Assembly: GCA_020747015.1 (NCBI GenBank)
Contig: JAGTJM010000079.1
Coordinates: 1-64,000 of the forward strand
Length of the DNA stretch: 64,000 nucleotides
Direction: 5' to 3'
Source: Pyrenochaeta sp. MPI-SDFR-AT-0127
Lineage: Eukaryota; Ascomycota; Dothideomycetes; Pleosporales; Cucurbitariaceae
Of this stretch, positions 10,824 through 21,507 are shown in pieces (position 1 is the stretch's first letter; the number at the start of each line of letters is the position of its first letter). A model generated the notes under the pieces. That model was given only the letters and a program-made list of their open reading frames with translations, was not told the DNA's origin and ran no database searches. A program made the translations under genes and the position numbers.

Positions 10824-11954
10824 ATGTTGCTGTTCTATAAAGATGGATCTGACGCAACCAATCACATACGGATTCCAACGAAAGAGGCGCCTCATCGTAT
10901 TCAAGCAATTGATCCACTTGAGCAACACGCATCTCACACTTTTCTACCATATTTGCCAGAGTCCAATCTTGAAAGCGCATCAACTTTCAATGCAACTATT
11001 GCCTCAGCAGCGCCACGATATCAACCCTTGAAGCTTTACAATGCGTCAACATGGACGTACAGTGGCCCACTTCTCTCACCGGCCTGTTCATCATTACCTC
11101 CATCCTTCCACACGTGGGCCACAGCAACGACTTCCTCCCCCTCAACACTTCTGGAGCGTCTGCTACCGTTCCTCTCGTTCCTGCAAACTTTTCTTTCAGC
11201 AGCAGGAGCACACCACTACTGGCTCACCATCCGTGCAACCAAGCATACCAACGAGTACGACACACCGAGATGGCATACCGACGAGAATTTCTTCGAGTAT
11301 GACCCGGAACTAGATGGTATGGGCTTCAGACAGAAGTGTAAGGATAGGTATTGGAAACTAGCAACCACGCTTCTCGGGCCATCGACATTGTTTCTCAAGA
11401 ACAACACTGACGCTTTGGAAACCCTCTGCCAAACAAAAATTCGTCAAAGGAAGAAGATGGGCAACCACGCCTGTACTGCAATCCGCTGTCTTGGCTGCTC
11501 GACCTATGCCGACTCTGTACGCAAATCTCTCGCCGCCTCCCTTGTTTCCTTCTCCACTGAATCTCCAGAGTTTGGTGAAGTGGCTTTTTTTCGTATCGGC
11601 GACGAGGAAGGCGCTGTGCACTCTGAACCTATATGCAACACGGACCGCATTTTTGTCAACGTCGTTCCGGGGACGGAAGAGCATCTTCGAAACCTTATGA
11701 GCAGGTGGGGTATGGGGTTCCCACGGGCGTGGTGTTTTGGTGTCCCCGTAGGATTCTTGCCGAGTGATGAGAGGGAGAGCTTAAATAAAGCTGTGGAAGA
11801 CGCAGCGCCTGGTCGTGTTGAGGGGCATGTGCACAAACGATCCGAGATACAAGAAGTGGGTACTGGCTCCATGAGTGTGAATATGGGAGAGGAATATGGA
11901 AGTTGGTTGGAAGTGAGGGGCTTTTGCTCCGCACAGGTATTTGGGCATGTGTAA
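10824..11954 (+). CDS. DUF1826-like protein, putative 2-oxoglutarate-type fold
   Basis: Single-exon 376-aa frame. Residues about 149-157 read RWHTDENFF, giving an H-x-D pair (H151, D153). Further on come a GPSTLFLKNN segment and GEVAFFRIGDEEGAVHSEP, which resembles the pattern in DUF1826 proteins (WHxD, then GPGT, then GEVAxFRG...xxHxSPP). An H-x-D...H arrangement would suit an Fe(II)/2-oxoglutarate-type cupin fold, but no activity is known and I would not assign one. An insert of about 60 residues with several Cys (residues about 200-240) separates the halves. No signal peptide. The ATG at 10824 is the first in frame; upstream sequence is not coding-like. Confidence 0.65.
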   Translation: MLLFYKDGSDATNHIRIPTKEAPHRIQAIDPLEQHASHTFLPYLPESNLESASTFNATIASAAPRYQPLKLYNASTWTYSGPLLSPACSSLPPSFHTWATATTSSPSTLLERLLPFLSFLQTFLSAAGAHHYWLTIRATKHTNEYDTPRWHTDENFFEYDPELDGMGFRQKCKDRYWKLATTLLGPSTLFLKNNTDALETLCQTKIRQRKKMGNHACTAIRCLGCSTYADSVRKSLAASLVSFSTESPEFGEVAFFRIGDEEGAVHSEPICNTDRIFVNVVPGTEEHLRNLMSRWGMGFPRAWCFGVPVGFLPSDERESLNKAVEDAAPGRVEGHVHKRSEIQEVGTGSMSVNMGEEYGSWLEVRGFCSAQVFGHV

Positions 11955-12274
11955 ACCACGCTAGGGGCCAAACTGAACGCTGTACCGATTCAATCACAAC
12001 GATTCAAAGGTTTACAAGAGTTCATGAAAGTATCATATCTTTTTCCTGAAGCACCCATGGATTGCAAAAAGGGCACGATTCTTCTAATAGACGATCTGCG
12101 CTCTCCTTCTATTTATGCTCCATTAATGCACCTTACCACTTTACTGCTTTTCATAAGTCATGCTTCGAAAGGTTCAAGGTCTTTCGGTTCGTCCACCACA
12201 CAACACCCATAGTGCATTGCAACTCCGTCTCTTCCTCGCTGATCTGAAGCTGAAAGCTGAGACTGTAGACTAAA
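11955..12274. other. Convergent intergenic region
   Basis: About 320 bp between the 3' ends of the DUF1826-like gene and insulysin. I see only UTR-type sequence. Confidence 0.45.
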
Positions 12275-15200
12275 TCACAGCTTCTCCGCAACCTCGACGA
12301 ACTCCTCTAGATTTCTAGTCGGTCGAACTCCGCTGCTAACCTGCATGCTCGCCTTCCAAGCATGTATATCCGTGATGAGCACAGGGTGAGATGCATCAAC
12401 TACACTATCCACATCTGCTGCTTGATCAAGAGCCTGTGGTTCGGCAGGCAAACCAGAATCGGCAACACCTAGAGCTGCCTTGGCTTCATCGAGAATCTTA
12501 TCAGCAATTACCTTCTCGAGCTTCATGTCTTCAGAAAGATGCTTAGCGACGGCTCCTGGAATTGCGTCGACAGATGACACATTGGTTATGCGAGCTTGGA
12601 GTGTATCGTCATTATGTGTGAGTTTATGTTCGCTCAATATGATCTTGAGCGCGGCAACAGCAGAAGCCATTCTTTCCTCAAGCGTCGGCTCTTTTGGTTT
12701 AGCCTGCGCTTGCAGATGCACCGAGAGTTTAGCACGTTGAGAAGATGCCGTAGAGATGTAGTGAGCGTAGAAGTCGAGCATGTCCTTCTTCGTAAGCTTT
12801 TCGATGGTCTCAGCATCAACATCGGCTGCATTGACATTAGTGACGGCGTTGCAAATCTCGGCAGATACTTTACTTGCCTTGTAGGAAATCATATGAATCA
12901 CTATAAATATGACTCCAGAATCTGCTGTCTTCCTGGGACAGATTCTTCAGCTTAGCCAGGCGCTTGTTAATGATAGCCCTCTTGTGGCTTTCAAAGTCCT
13001 CCTCACTCATATCCCTGAGCATCTCTTCAAACGTGTTGAGGAAATTTTCGATGCGTCCTTCCAAGTACCTACAATCCTTTTCGCTTTGAATGAGAATACG
13101 ATATCCTATCCAAATATCGTGGAAGCTTGGACCAGAGAAGACGACGTAGCCGAGCTGCTCAATAGTTCGAAGTTGATTAAAGCAAGGCTCGTCTGTCATC
13201 TGTCCAAGGAGCAGGACTTTCGCTCGAAGTTCGCGGTCATAGCGATGACCTGCATATAAACTGTACTCGATGCAGTGGTTGACGTTCGCAGGATCCTTTA
13301 GTTGCTTCTCATATATGAAGTTGCTGCCGGATGGCAGAATCAAATTCCGTTTGATTGGTAGCTGGGTCGACGGCAGCTTCTTCGGCTTTATCGTTCGCTC
13401 TACGAGGTCTGTAATTCTCAATGCTTCCTCCTTGTACAGGTTGCCGTGCGCGAGAACCTCAATTTGACACTGTGCAAGAATTTGAGGGTAGAATTGCTGC
13501 ACATCCTTTGCTGTCACACAATCCAGCTCCTTTAGAAGCTCTTCATTCATAAAGCTTTTTTCACTCTTAAATTGTCTGGAGTATGTACCGACTTGGTGGA
13601 AAGGTTGTCCGTAATCCCAATTGCGAAGGGAGCGTGTCATTCGATCATGAATGATCTTAAAGCGGTCTTCGTGCACCTCGAGATCTCGTACTTGAAGCAG
13701 AACCTTTTCGAGTAGAACATGCAGCTTGTCGTTATAGCCACTGACTGATATTGACAGGCCACTGATGTGGTTGGTGAAGTCGTAGACCAGCCCAGAGATG
13801 TCAGCGTCATAAGAGTACTCCACCAGAGCATCGTTCACGAGTTCGCGGTAGATAGTGCACAAGAGTGTGACACGTGCTGTAACATGCGTGATAGGAGTCC
13901 TGAAATAGATGTGCACATTGGCCTTGGGGACCCAGAATTGATCGTCTTTCTTCCACCAGATGCGCACATTTTCATCATGTCTGATTAGTTTGGGTTCTTT
14001 TGTTGGCTGCTCCACCTCCCTCTTTTCCACGTCCAAGCGATTCGGGATAAATTCATTTCTGTGAGGAAAGTGTAACTCTGCAGGCCTAGTCGTGCTTTCG
14101 AAAGCTTCCCTGATCTCAGCAAGGAAATCCTCAGGAATTCTCTCAATCTTATGCTCTGTTCCGTACCATTTTTCTTTCTTATCCCATCCTCCAGGAACAT
14201 CCTGACTGATGATTGTCATCCTAAAGTTGTCGGGTCGAAGAAATGAGATTGCCTCACTAATGAGTTTGGCATCAAATTTGCGTATAATAGCCGGGCCACT
14301 TAGTAACATCTTGCGATCATATGGTCTTTGCATTATGCCTGCCAAAGAACTTGCAGTTCTGCTTGGCGGACTCTTTTGCTTGAAGCGAAATTCTACTTCG
14401 CTTATCTGCATTTGCTCCTCGACCACCCACTCTTGGGGTGGTTGATCTCGAATGAGGCCAATGTACTGGAAGACAAGCTTGACCACTTCCCTGTAGTTCT
14501 CCAGCCCCTCTTCGGTCAGCTTGATGTTGATACTAAATAAACCTGAGCCAGGACAGAGCGTGCTGCCTCCTGCACCTAGTCCATTTGCCCAGCCCATAGC
14601 CTTGATGTGTGCGAGAATGCTGCCTGGTCCTTCGTGGCCGATCAAGTGGCTTAAATATCTAGAAGGATGAGACTCATAAAAGTCCTCTTCGTCACGATAA
14701 GCGAACTGAAGTTCGAGAGACCTAGACTCCAAAACTGGCTTGGCAAAAGTCTGCATCAGAAGCTCATTCTTGGTGTAAACGGGCATATCCCAGCGATTCT
14801 GACCCAAGTCTTTGTTGGGGACTTTAGCAAAGATATGTTCTACCCATTCTTCCAAGGTGTCCAAGCTCTCTCGACCCAGGACAACCAACTTCATTCTATT
14901 TGCCGAATAATGCGTCGAGTGGAACTTTATGAACTCATCCCGAATCTTGACACCTCGCGCAATAGGATCGTCATGGAGTGTCTTGAAGCTTCCCGTTGAA
15001 AAATGGTTGTAAGGGTGTTCTGGATTTGCCAGAGCTTTATTGAGTTGGTGCAGGCGCCAGGTGTCATTTTGCAAATTCTTCTTGTTTTCTGAATCTACGG
15101 CCCTGAGCTCGCGGTCTACCGTGTCTTCGAGGAAAAGCGGGCTAATGAAGAATTGACCAAATCGATCCAACCCGCCCCAAAGAGGCGATTCGTCCTTGGA

Positions 15201-15899
15201 CTCGGGCAGATGTATTTGGGAAGCGTTGGGTGTGGGAGCTTTGCTGCTGGTAGGCGAAGAGGAAGGGTATGAAAGTTCGAAATAGTAGTTGGTGGAGGTT
15301 GAGGCAGTGAAGGCATTCGAGTACCCACCATGACTGGTCAGGTACTTGTTGTAGGCGTTCTCTTCGGGGTACTTTTCAGTCCCCATGAACAGCAGATGCT
15401 CCACCGCATGGGCAATACCAGGCATGTCAGGTGCATCGCTGAAGCTACCCACGTTCACATCTAGGGCTGCACTGGCCTTGTCCGTGCCGGCCTCGTGTAT
15501 CAGCAGCACCTCGAGCTGATTCTGCAGTGTGATGATCCTGTAGGAGCGGTCGTCCAGCTGCGGCCTTTCCAGATCCTCTATCCGCTGCCGCGAACCGACG
15601 CTCCTTCCTAGCTGTTCCCCCATTGTGACTGTTTGTGCTTCTCTTCTGGTCGAGATTGCTAGATTCCGGCGGGCTGGGGGTGAAGTGGTCGCTACAGCCT
15701 GGCGGAAGGGCGGCTTATGTATGCGGCCGAGTCGCAGGGGCCCAGTGGCGGGAGAAGCACTCGAAGCGGAGCAAGGCGATGACGCTGTCGTGCACCGTGC
15801 AGTCCACCAGGCAGCCGGTGATATCGTGGCGAGTGTTCGGCGCTGTGGCACGAGCGATAGATGGCCCAGAGACTGTCGTGCGCCTTGGGAGGGAAGCAT
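12275..15899 (-). CDS. STE23: Insulin-degrading enzyme-like M16 metallopeptidase (Ste23-type)
   Basis: Zinc metallopeptidase of family M16A; yeast relatives mature a-factor pheromone and cleave peptides. Exons (minus) 15899-12878 and 12825-12275 give 1190 aa. The inverted zinc motif H-x-x-E-H is present (GIAHAVEHLLFMG, His164/Glu167/His168), with the distal Glu in SENKKNLQNDTWRL. The C-terminal half carries the inactive M16 repeats, typical of the long insulysin form. The single intron (52 bp) has a GC donor: exon 1 ends in CAAG before GCAAGT and exon 2 resumes after TGCAG, giving DFLQADVDAETIEKL. Reading through it puts a stop after DFLQGK, so callers split the gene. The first 92 residues before an internal Met (ATG at 15623) are Arg/Ser-rich and almost without acidic residues, suggesting a mitochondrial presequence with an alternative cytosolic start. 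Confidence 0.93.
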
Positions 15900-16683
15900 T
15901 CACGAGAGAGCCGGCAGGGGACAAATCCAACTTCGACCGCCGAGTCCGTCCCTTCTACAGCGAGTGCACGGCAGCAAAGTGACCATATGCCCTCGAATCA
16001 ATTGCGCGTGGTCAATAGCACCCGCAGCAAACAAAGGGCGGTGAGACAAGGCTTTTCGATGCGGCAGCGGGGGGACTGGCAAAGTTGCAGTATGAGGCTC
16101 CCAAACCATGCGGCCGAACTCTTCTGAAACCGCCGCCTCGGTACCGATGGCTGCAGATGCGCACCACTAAGGCCTTGTGGGCCATGCTCTATTTCGTCAG
16201 CCCCGTGCTTCTATTCGATGCTTCCAGCGTCTGTTGCGCGTTAGTTCTCGCCTAAAGCCATCATGGTACCAGCAGCCTTTCAGAGAAGCATTTCCCCCAA
16301 TCGTAGCAGGGCTGTCAACCTGAAGAACAAACACGGCATATATCTGACATGGATTATCCAAGAACATTACACCAACGACGACGCATGGCAATCGCGGAGA
16401 CATAGCCTCGTATATTACTTCTTCCAATCCTTGATAGTTTGCACGGCGTGTCAACTACCAGATTCATGTACTTCAGCAACGGCTAGCGCTCAACCACGAC
16501 CACGAAAACTTTATGCGTGGCAGTCGCATGAACATGACAGTCGATGGCAAATGCATGCTCACAGGACACGGAGAGGATGTGGGCTGCATGTTCTCGAAGA
16601 GTATGAAGACCGTTGTCTCCGTGGGGTATCATTGAAGTACGTCAATCTAAGCATGGGCGTCAAACTGAAAATCTCGTCTCGCT
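15900..16683. other. Intergenic region between insulysin and Mpp6-like gene
   Basis: About 780 bp holding the insulysin promoter and the 3' UTR of the Mpp6-like gene. A plus-strand open frame (16263-16757) overlaps the Mpp6-like 3' end and shows no motif; I regard it as chance. Confidence 0.45.
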
Positions 16684-17572
16684 TCATCTTCGACCTCTGC
16701 CTCTGCTTCTACCCCCAGAACCGCGAGCCATGGTTGATTGTGGACAACTGTCCTTGACATGCCCTTTCTGCCCACACTTGTAACACTCGACATTGCTCAT
16801 GTCGCGTCTAGCCGGTCGACGACCGCCGGATATAGATGACAAGCCACCAAGATTCATGTCCTCGTGGAGGGGGCGAGGTGGCCCTCTTGGTGAGTTATCG
16901 CTTGGATTTTCGTGCGCTTTGCGTGATTCACGAATTGCTGCGGCAACTTCTCGTTTGGTTTCACGTATGAGTGACGTTGTGGGATCGTCGGAATCATAAT
17001 CCTCAGATAATGACTCGTCCTCTTCTTCCGAGTTTTCTGGTTTCTCCCAACCATCTGCTTTCTGGGCCATGTCAGTACGATCAAACTGGCGCCTGACCAT
17101 TTCCATACTCACTTCGGCCTTCTTTCTTTTCACACCTCCGCCAAATTGCATCCGGACAGGCTTTGCCTCATCCTCTTCGTCTGAATCTTCGTCTGCATCA
17201 ATCTCTGCGAAACCAGCTTGCCTGACTTGCATTGGCTCTTGACGCCTGCCGCCAGAGCCGTCTTTAAAACTCAGTACCCATTTTGTCTCGCCAGTGTACA
17301 TTGCAGCCTTGTCAAGTGCCTCTTGCCGCTTCTTCTCCTCTGCCGCCAGCGCCGTCTGCAGGATCTCATGATCGGGTGTCCCGGGTGTACCTGGCGCAGA
17401 AACGCCGTTCGAAAGGCGCGCCTTTTTAGATGGCGGCCCATTGGGAGTAGAAGGCGATGAAGCTGTACTCTTTGCCGCAGAGCGCTGCATGAACTATTTA
17501 CGTGTTAGCGATTGGCTCTGCAGAGCTGTGAAGATATATGCTTGCCTTCATCGTCATCAGACGACTAGACAT
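16684..17572 (-). CDS. MPP6: Mpp6-like exosome cofactor with C-terminal CCHC zinc knuckle
   Basis: Probable nuclear RNA-binding cofactor of the exosome (M-phase phosphoprotein 6 family), which helps recruit the Mtr4 helicase for rRNA and non-coding RNA processing. Exons (minus) 17572-17546 and 17493-16684 give 278 aa: MSSRLMTMK joined to FMQRSAAK. The resulting RLxxMKFMQR block is the Mpp6 signature, and ETKWVLSF further on matches the conserved Trp segment. The middle is acidic (DEDSDEEDE) with a Lys-rich basic patch (VKRKK). Near the C-terminus is a CCHC knuckle (CYKCGQKGHVKDSC), then an RG-rich tail. The intron again uses a GC donor (AAG, then GCAAGC), so the first nine residues are lost by GT-only prediction. 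An in-frame ATG at 17596 could add eight residues. Human MPP6 lacks the knuckle. Confidence 0.75.
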
Positions 17573-17596
17573 TGTCTTGGGTGTGATTGTTGACAT

Positions 17597-18408
17597 GGCG
17601 CTTATAGTCACTACGCTGTATTCCTAGTAGAGAGGAAAGGGCTGAACTGCTAATTATGCAGCGAAATGCTGTTGACAAAGTCGCATAACTATGATGATTC
17701 ATGTTCAACTTTTGGCGCACGAGCCAAACGCTAAATCTACCTGCACGCGATATCGATAACCCGAAACCGGATGGGCTGAGAGCCCCAGAACAGTACTCCG
17801 CTCTTTTGACCCAAATTCTTTACTTGCACGGACTGATATACAGATATTGTGGTGATACAGACTTGGTATGATGTTGTCGTGCAACAGATTGCATTGGTGT
17901 CCTACGCCTAGCACCACGCAATCTAGCGATGCAATGTCAATAGTCTGTCATTTCCAAAACGCAAACACAGAAGTGAAGGGATCACGGGCGATAAGAGCCT
18001 ATTCACGTATTACATCTTTCAGTCTGCTAGATGAGATTGGTGTAAGGCACTCTTGCCTCTACGAACAATAGCTGAAAGGTATTGCAAGCTTAGCAACCCT
18101 AACAAGCGACAGGACTTGACTCCATACCGACTCCAACTAATTAACCAAATGTATTGAGCGCCCAGGCTCCGCCTTGCATTCACACCCCACCAATTCCAAG
18201 GGGATAATAACAGAATGGAGGCCTGGCATCGCTTCGGGCATGAAGGGCAGCACAAGCACCAACAAAATTTCCATCGCTCGTCAACATAATTGCAAACATC
18301 TGCAATGTACCGAGTGCTACACAGCCCGATTCGAAGGGATTAGGGTTGCTGAGGAGTGCGTCTGCTGCTAGAGTGATACGGCCATTTCCGGCCCTCCCAT
18401 GGACAACT
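17597..18408. other. Intergenic region
   Basis: About 800 bp with only short frames. A minus-strand frame at 18180-18416 (MVEVVHGRAGNGRITLAADA) has some coding-like character but no anchor. It could be a 3' exon of the small gene at 18409-18693. Confidence 0.4.
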
Positions 18409-18693
18409 TCAACCACGTCTGCCCGTGTTTGAAGCTCTAGTTTTCGAGAAGAGAGCCAGCTTTAGCTGTTGATAGGCTTCGATCGCAGCCTCTCGCGCTT
18501 CTACGTCCGCTTGGATATTCGTCTGCGAGTTAGGACTCCGTTCAGGCAACGACGATGTCCATGATGATATTGTGGATGCTCGACTGGGTGTGAGGAAGGC
18601 ATGCTGTGGCTGATGGGTGGAACCAGAGTCCATCGGATCCGAAGATCTTGACGAAGTGTGAGAAGCAGTTGAGCAGGTGGACCGAGGAGCCAT
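18409..18693 (-). CDS. Small Ser/Thr-rich hypothetical protein
   Basis: I do not recognise this protein. The frame from the ATG at 18693 encodes 94 aa: a Ser/Thr-rich N-terminus (MAPRSTCSTASHTSSRSSDP) with SRASTISSWTSS, and a short predicted helix EAREAAIEAYQQLKLALFSK near the end. The open frame extends further upstream to 18870 but with non-coding character, so I chose the internal ATG. A spliced continuation beyond the stop is possible. Confidence 0.4.
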   Translation of the reverse strand: MAPRSTCSTASHTSSRSSDPMDSGSTHQPQHAFLTPSRASTISSWTSSLPERSPNSQTNIQADVEAREAAIEAYQQLKLALFSKTRASNTGRRG

Positions 18694-21507
18694 GTTGGCA
18701 GAATGGAAGCATGGATCATGGGGTGAGATAAAGTTGATCCTGGACCATTTGTCATGGGCAGGTATGAAGTTTATGTGTTTTTCCAAGTCTTCCTTGTGAT
18801 GTGGGATGTGCATGGCTCGAAACCTAACAACACGGGCGATATCTTCCCATGCAACACAAATGCACAACACTGCAGACGCAGGATAACGATTGCACCGACG
18901 CCTTTGAGTAAATGCCGCGCTAATTTGCGAAATTAGAGTGGGAGTGCATATGGCAGCACCTTGGATGGGTGGAAGCCCCCAATAGGAAGATGGCGACTTT
19001 GGGCATTTGTATATACATTTGCGGATGACGAATGCTACGAGATGGAAAGCTTATATTGTTGACAAATTGTGGGGACACAAAGGACGCCAAAATGCACTTG
19101 TACACAAATGCGATGTGACTACGCAGCGTTTGGTTGTGCATATTCCAAATCCTCAATCCAATCCGCGCTAGTCTGCGGACCCCTATTCGGCATGCTTCAT
19201 ATCCTCGAACCACGAGCATCGACGACTGTACCCACACAACTCTCGTATGCACTGAGATACCTAACAAGACTAGAGTGATGAAATCGCCGCGACTGGATTC
19301 TAAGATGTATGCTGGCTGGGCAAAGTTGCTCTTTACGAACGCTCTTCGCTACACCTATTGATCAATAACATGGACCATGAATCGCAATCGTAAAACCACT
19401 TATCCGCAACGCAATTCAAAAATATTTCTATTTTGTAACCGCTCAAAGTGTCTAGATACGTGTTTATTAAGCACGGTCGTATCGAAAAGCTTTTTTTTGG
19501 TGTAATTTTGCTGTCTCATCAGGCCGCCTCTGCTCGGGATAATGACAAATATCAAGGGCCTAAAATGGTGTCAGATAGGCCGATGTACAGCAACATCACC
19601 CATCACACCGCCTGCGACTGATGGTATTCAAGGGAGTCATCTATATGTTGTACCACGCGCGGTATGTGTGTAGGCAAAACGGTGGTTTCGGAATCGCGGG
19701 GCTTGAAGAACGTGAATTCCAAAGGATTTGCATCAATCAATTTAAGAGTATCGTCATTGAATTCTACTGCTATAGGCTCACTCTGTTACTGCTGTTCTCC
19801 TGGGAGATCTCAATCTTGGTGCATAGCAGAAAAATACCTTGTTTCGCAGTCACGGTTCGCCATTGGGAATCGCTAAGACCGTGAACGCAGCAGCTAAAAG
19901 TAGAGAGCCCTAAAGAAAAATATTCATACTGAGAGGGGATGTGGATAGAATATTCGTGCTCCCAGCGCTAGGAAGACTGCCTGTACGACAATCGGGCTAG
20001 GCATACGGCCTTTGGTAGTTGGCTGTCTAGAGTACTTTCAAGCATCAAAACGTCTCTAGTCGCGTGTATGTCCATATTTTGTCCTTGGACATCCGTCTAT
20101 TTCAAGACACAAATTCGTTAGCAGAATTAGGCCTACCTTTGATCCGAATAGCACTGCTACACCTTCAGGTATGCACCATGCATCGTGCTTGCCTTGTACT
20201 AGTTCAGCTCTTAACAACTACCGTTATTTAGTAATGTATGCTCATAGACTTGTTATCATAGTCTGTTTTTTCGCGGCTTTGAGCTGCATGTACTTTCCAG
20301 ATCTACTGTTCTGACCAATGACGTGTTGCAAGAATCACGTTTGCACAGTTTTCAATAGTATATCTCGGGCAACTTGTTTAGGCTCATAAGATGTCGTTGT
20401 AGCTCAGCTGCGTAGTGGACACAAAGATTGGAACTGTGACTTCATCTTCCTTGCAGCATCATGCCAATACTCGCTTGGGTCACGGTAGTGTGGTTTAAGT
20501 CACTGGGTCATTGCACCTTGAAATAACTTTTGCCGACTTCATGTGCATACCTTGTGCGGCAGCTGTGGTCCTCATTCCTCACTTAATTCGATAGTATTCA
20601 CCTTTGAAACGTTGACCTTGTTTAGTAGATGCCCAACATGCATTTCCATTCGCCAAGTTGGTGTATCCTCTCCTCCAAAGCCACAGCAGGCATACGCTAT
20701 GAGGACCTTATACCTGCCATTGTCTTCGCTGTGCTCGCTTTGATGGTGAGCACAAGGCAGGGGGTGAGATGAGGAGAGATACCGCAGTTTGCATGAGAAG
20801 GAATTTGATGAGGACTGCTGTACCTGAGCGTGCCTGGGACGCAATGAGTGGGCTGGTGAGCCCTTGATTCTGGCTTTGGGCTCTTCGTAGCAGGGCTTGC
20901 GGTGAACCACCGCGTCTTCAGTCTCGAGGGCGGATGTCTTTGGATCAGTAGTAGTCATACGGTGCCAAGATGAAGCTTCGTATGACGTAGTTCGCGGACA
21001 GCACGTACTGTCTACGTAAACCGGCGGAGCTGGCATGACAGGCTGCCCAGTTCAGATGATGAGACTACTCGAGCGTTGCACAACCATGGCCATTACTGGT
21101 TGCGTCCACAAGCGGAGGTGAATATCCATCAATTGGCGGTGGCGTATGACAGACATGGGGGAGCTTGGGCGCACGGCACGACCCCCACCAGCTCTAGTGC
21201 AGAGCTAGCTTGCACGGCCTTGACCTCAACCTGCACCAACTTCCATTGAATGCATGTCGGTCTGCGTCCGCGATTGAGATCCCGATCATCCCTCCTTGAC
21301 CTTGTGCGAAAGAAAGACATCGACCAGATCTCGACGTCTGTAGATCGCATACCCATCCGCGAGGACGACGTCGAGCCACACCACATCCCGCTGCCCACCA
21401 GCCCGCTGCTACCACCGCAAAGCGAGGTTGCCAGCCAGCCAGCGCAACTGCGCATTGCTACACGAGAACACAGCAACGAGAGTAAGAAGGAGAACCCGGC
21501 AGCAAAG
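18694..21507. other. Gene-poor stretch (about 2.8 kb) upstream of V-ATPase subunit A
   Basis: No ORF with motifs or convincing codon bias, and no transposon protein motif. A minus-strand frame at 20572-21036 (154 codons) is open but compositionally unconvincing. The region is fairly A/T-rich around 19,380-20,550. The last few hundred bases are the VMA1 promoter and 5' UTR. A D-arm-like string near 20,396 has no T-arm and was not called a tRNA. Confidence 0.4.

Noticed and set aside
16263..16757. 164-codon plus-strand frame
   Set aside because: Overlaps the Mpp6-like 3' coding end on the opposite strand and lacks any motif.
20390..20470. String resembling a tRNA D-arm (TAGCTCAGCTGCGTAG)
   Set aside because: No acceptor-stem pairing, anticodon arm or T-loop (GGTTCRA) at the right distance.
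20572..21036. 154-codon minus-strand open frame
   Set aside because: No motif, odd composition and no splice partners; treated as chance ORF in the VMA1 upstream region.
21250..21507. 86-codon in-frame extension upstream of VMA1
   Set aside because: VMA1 N-termini are short and conserved; the extension has no coding character.
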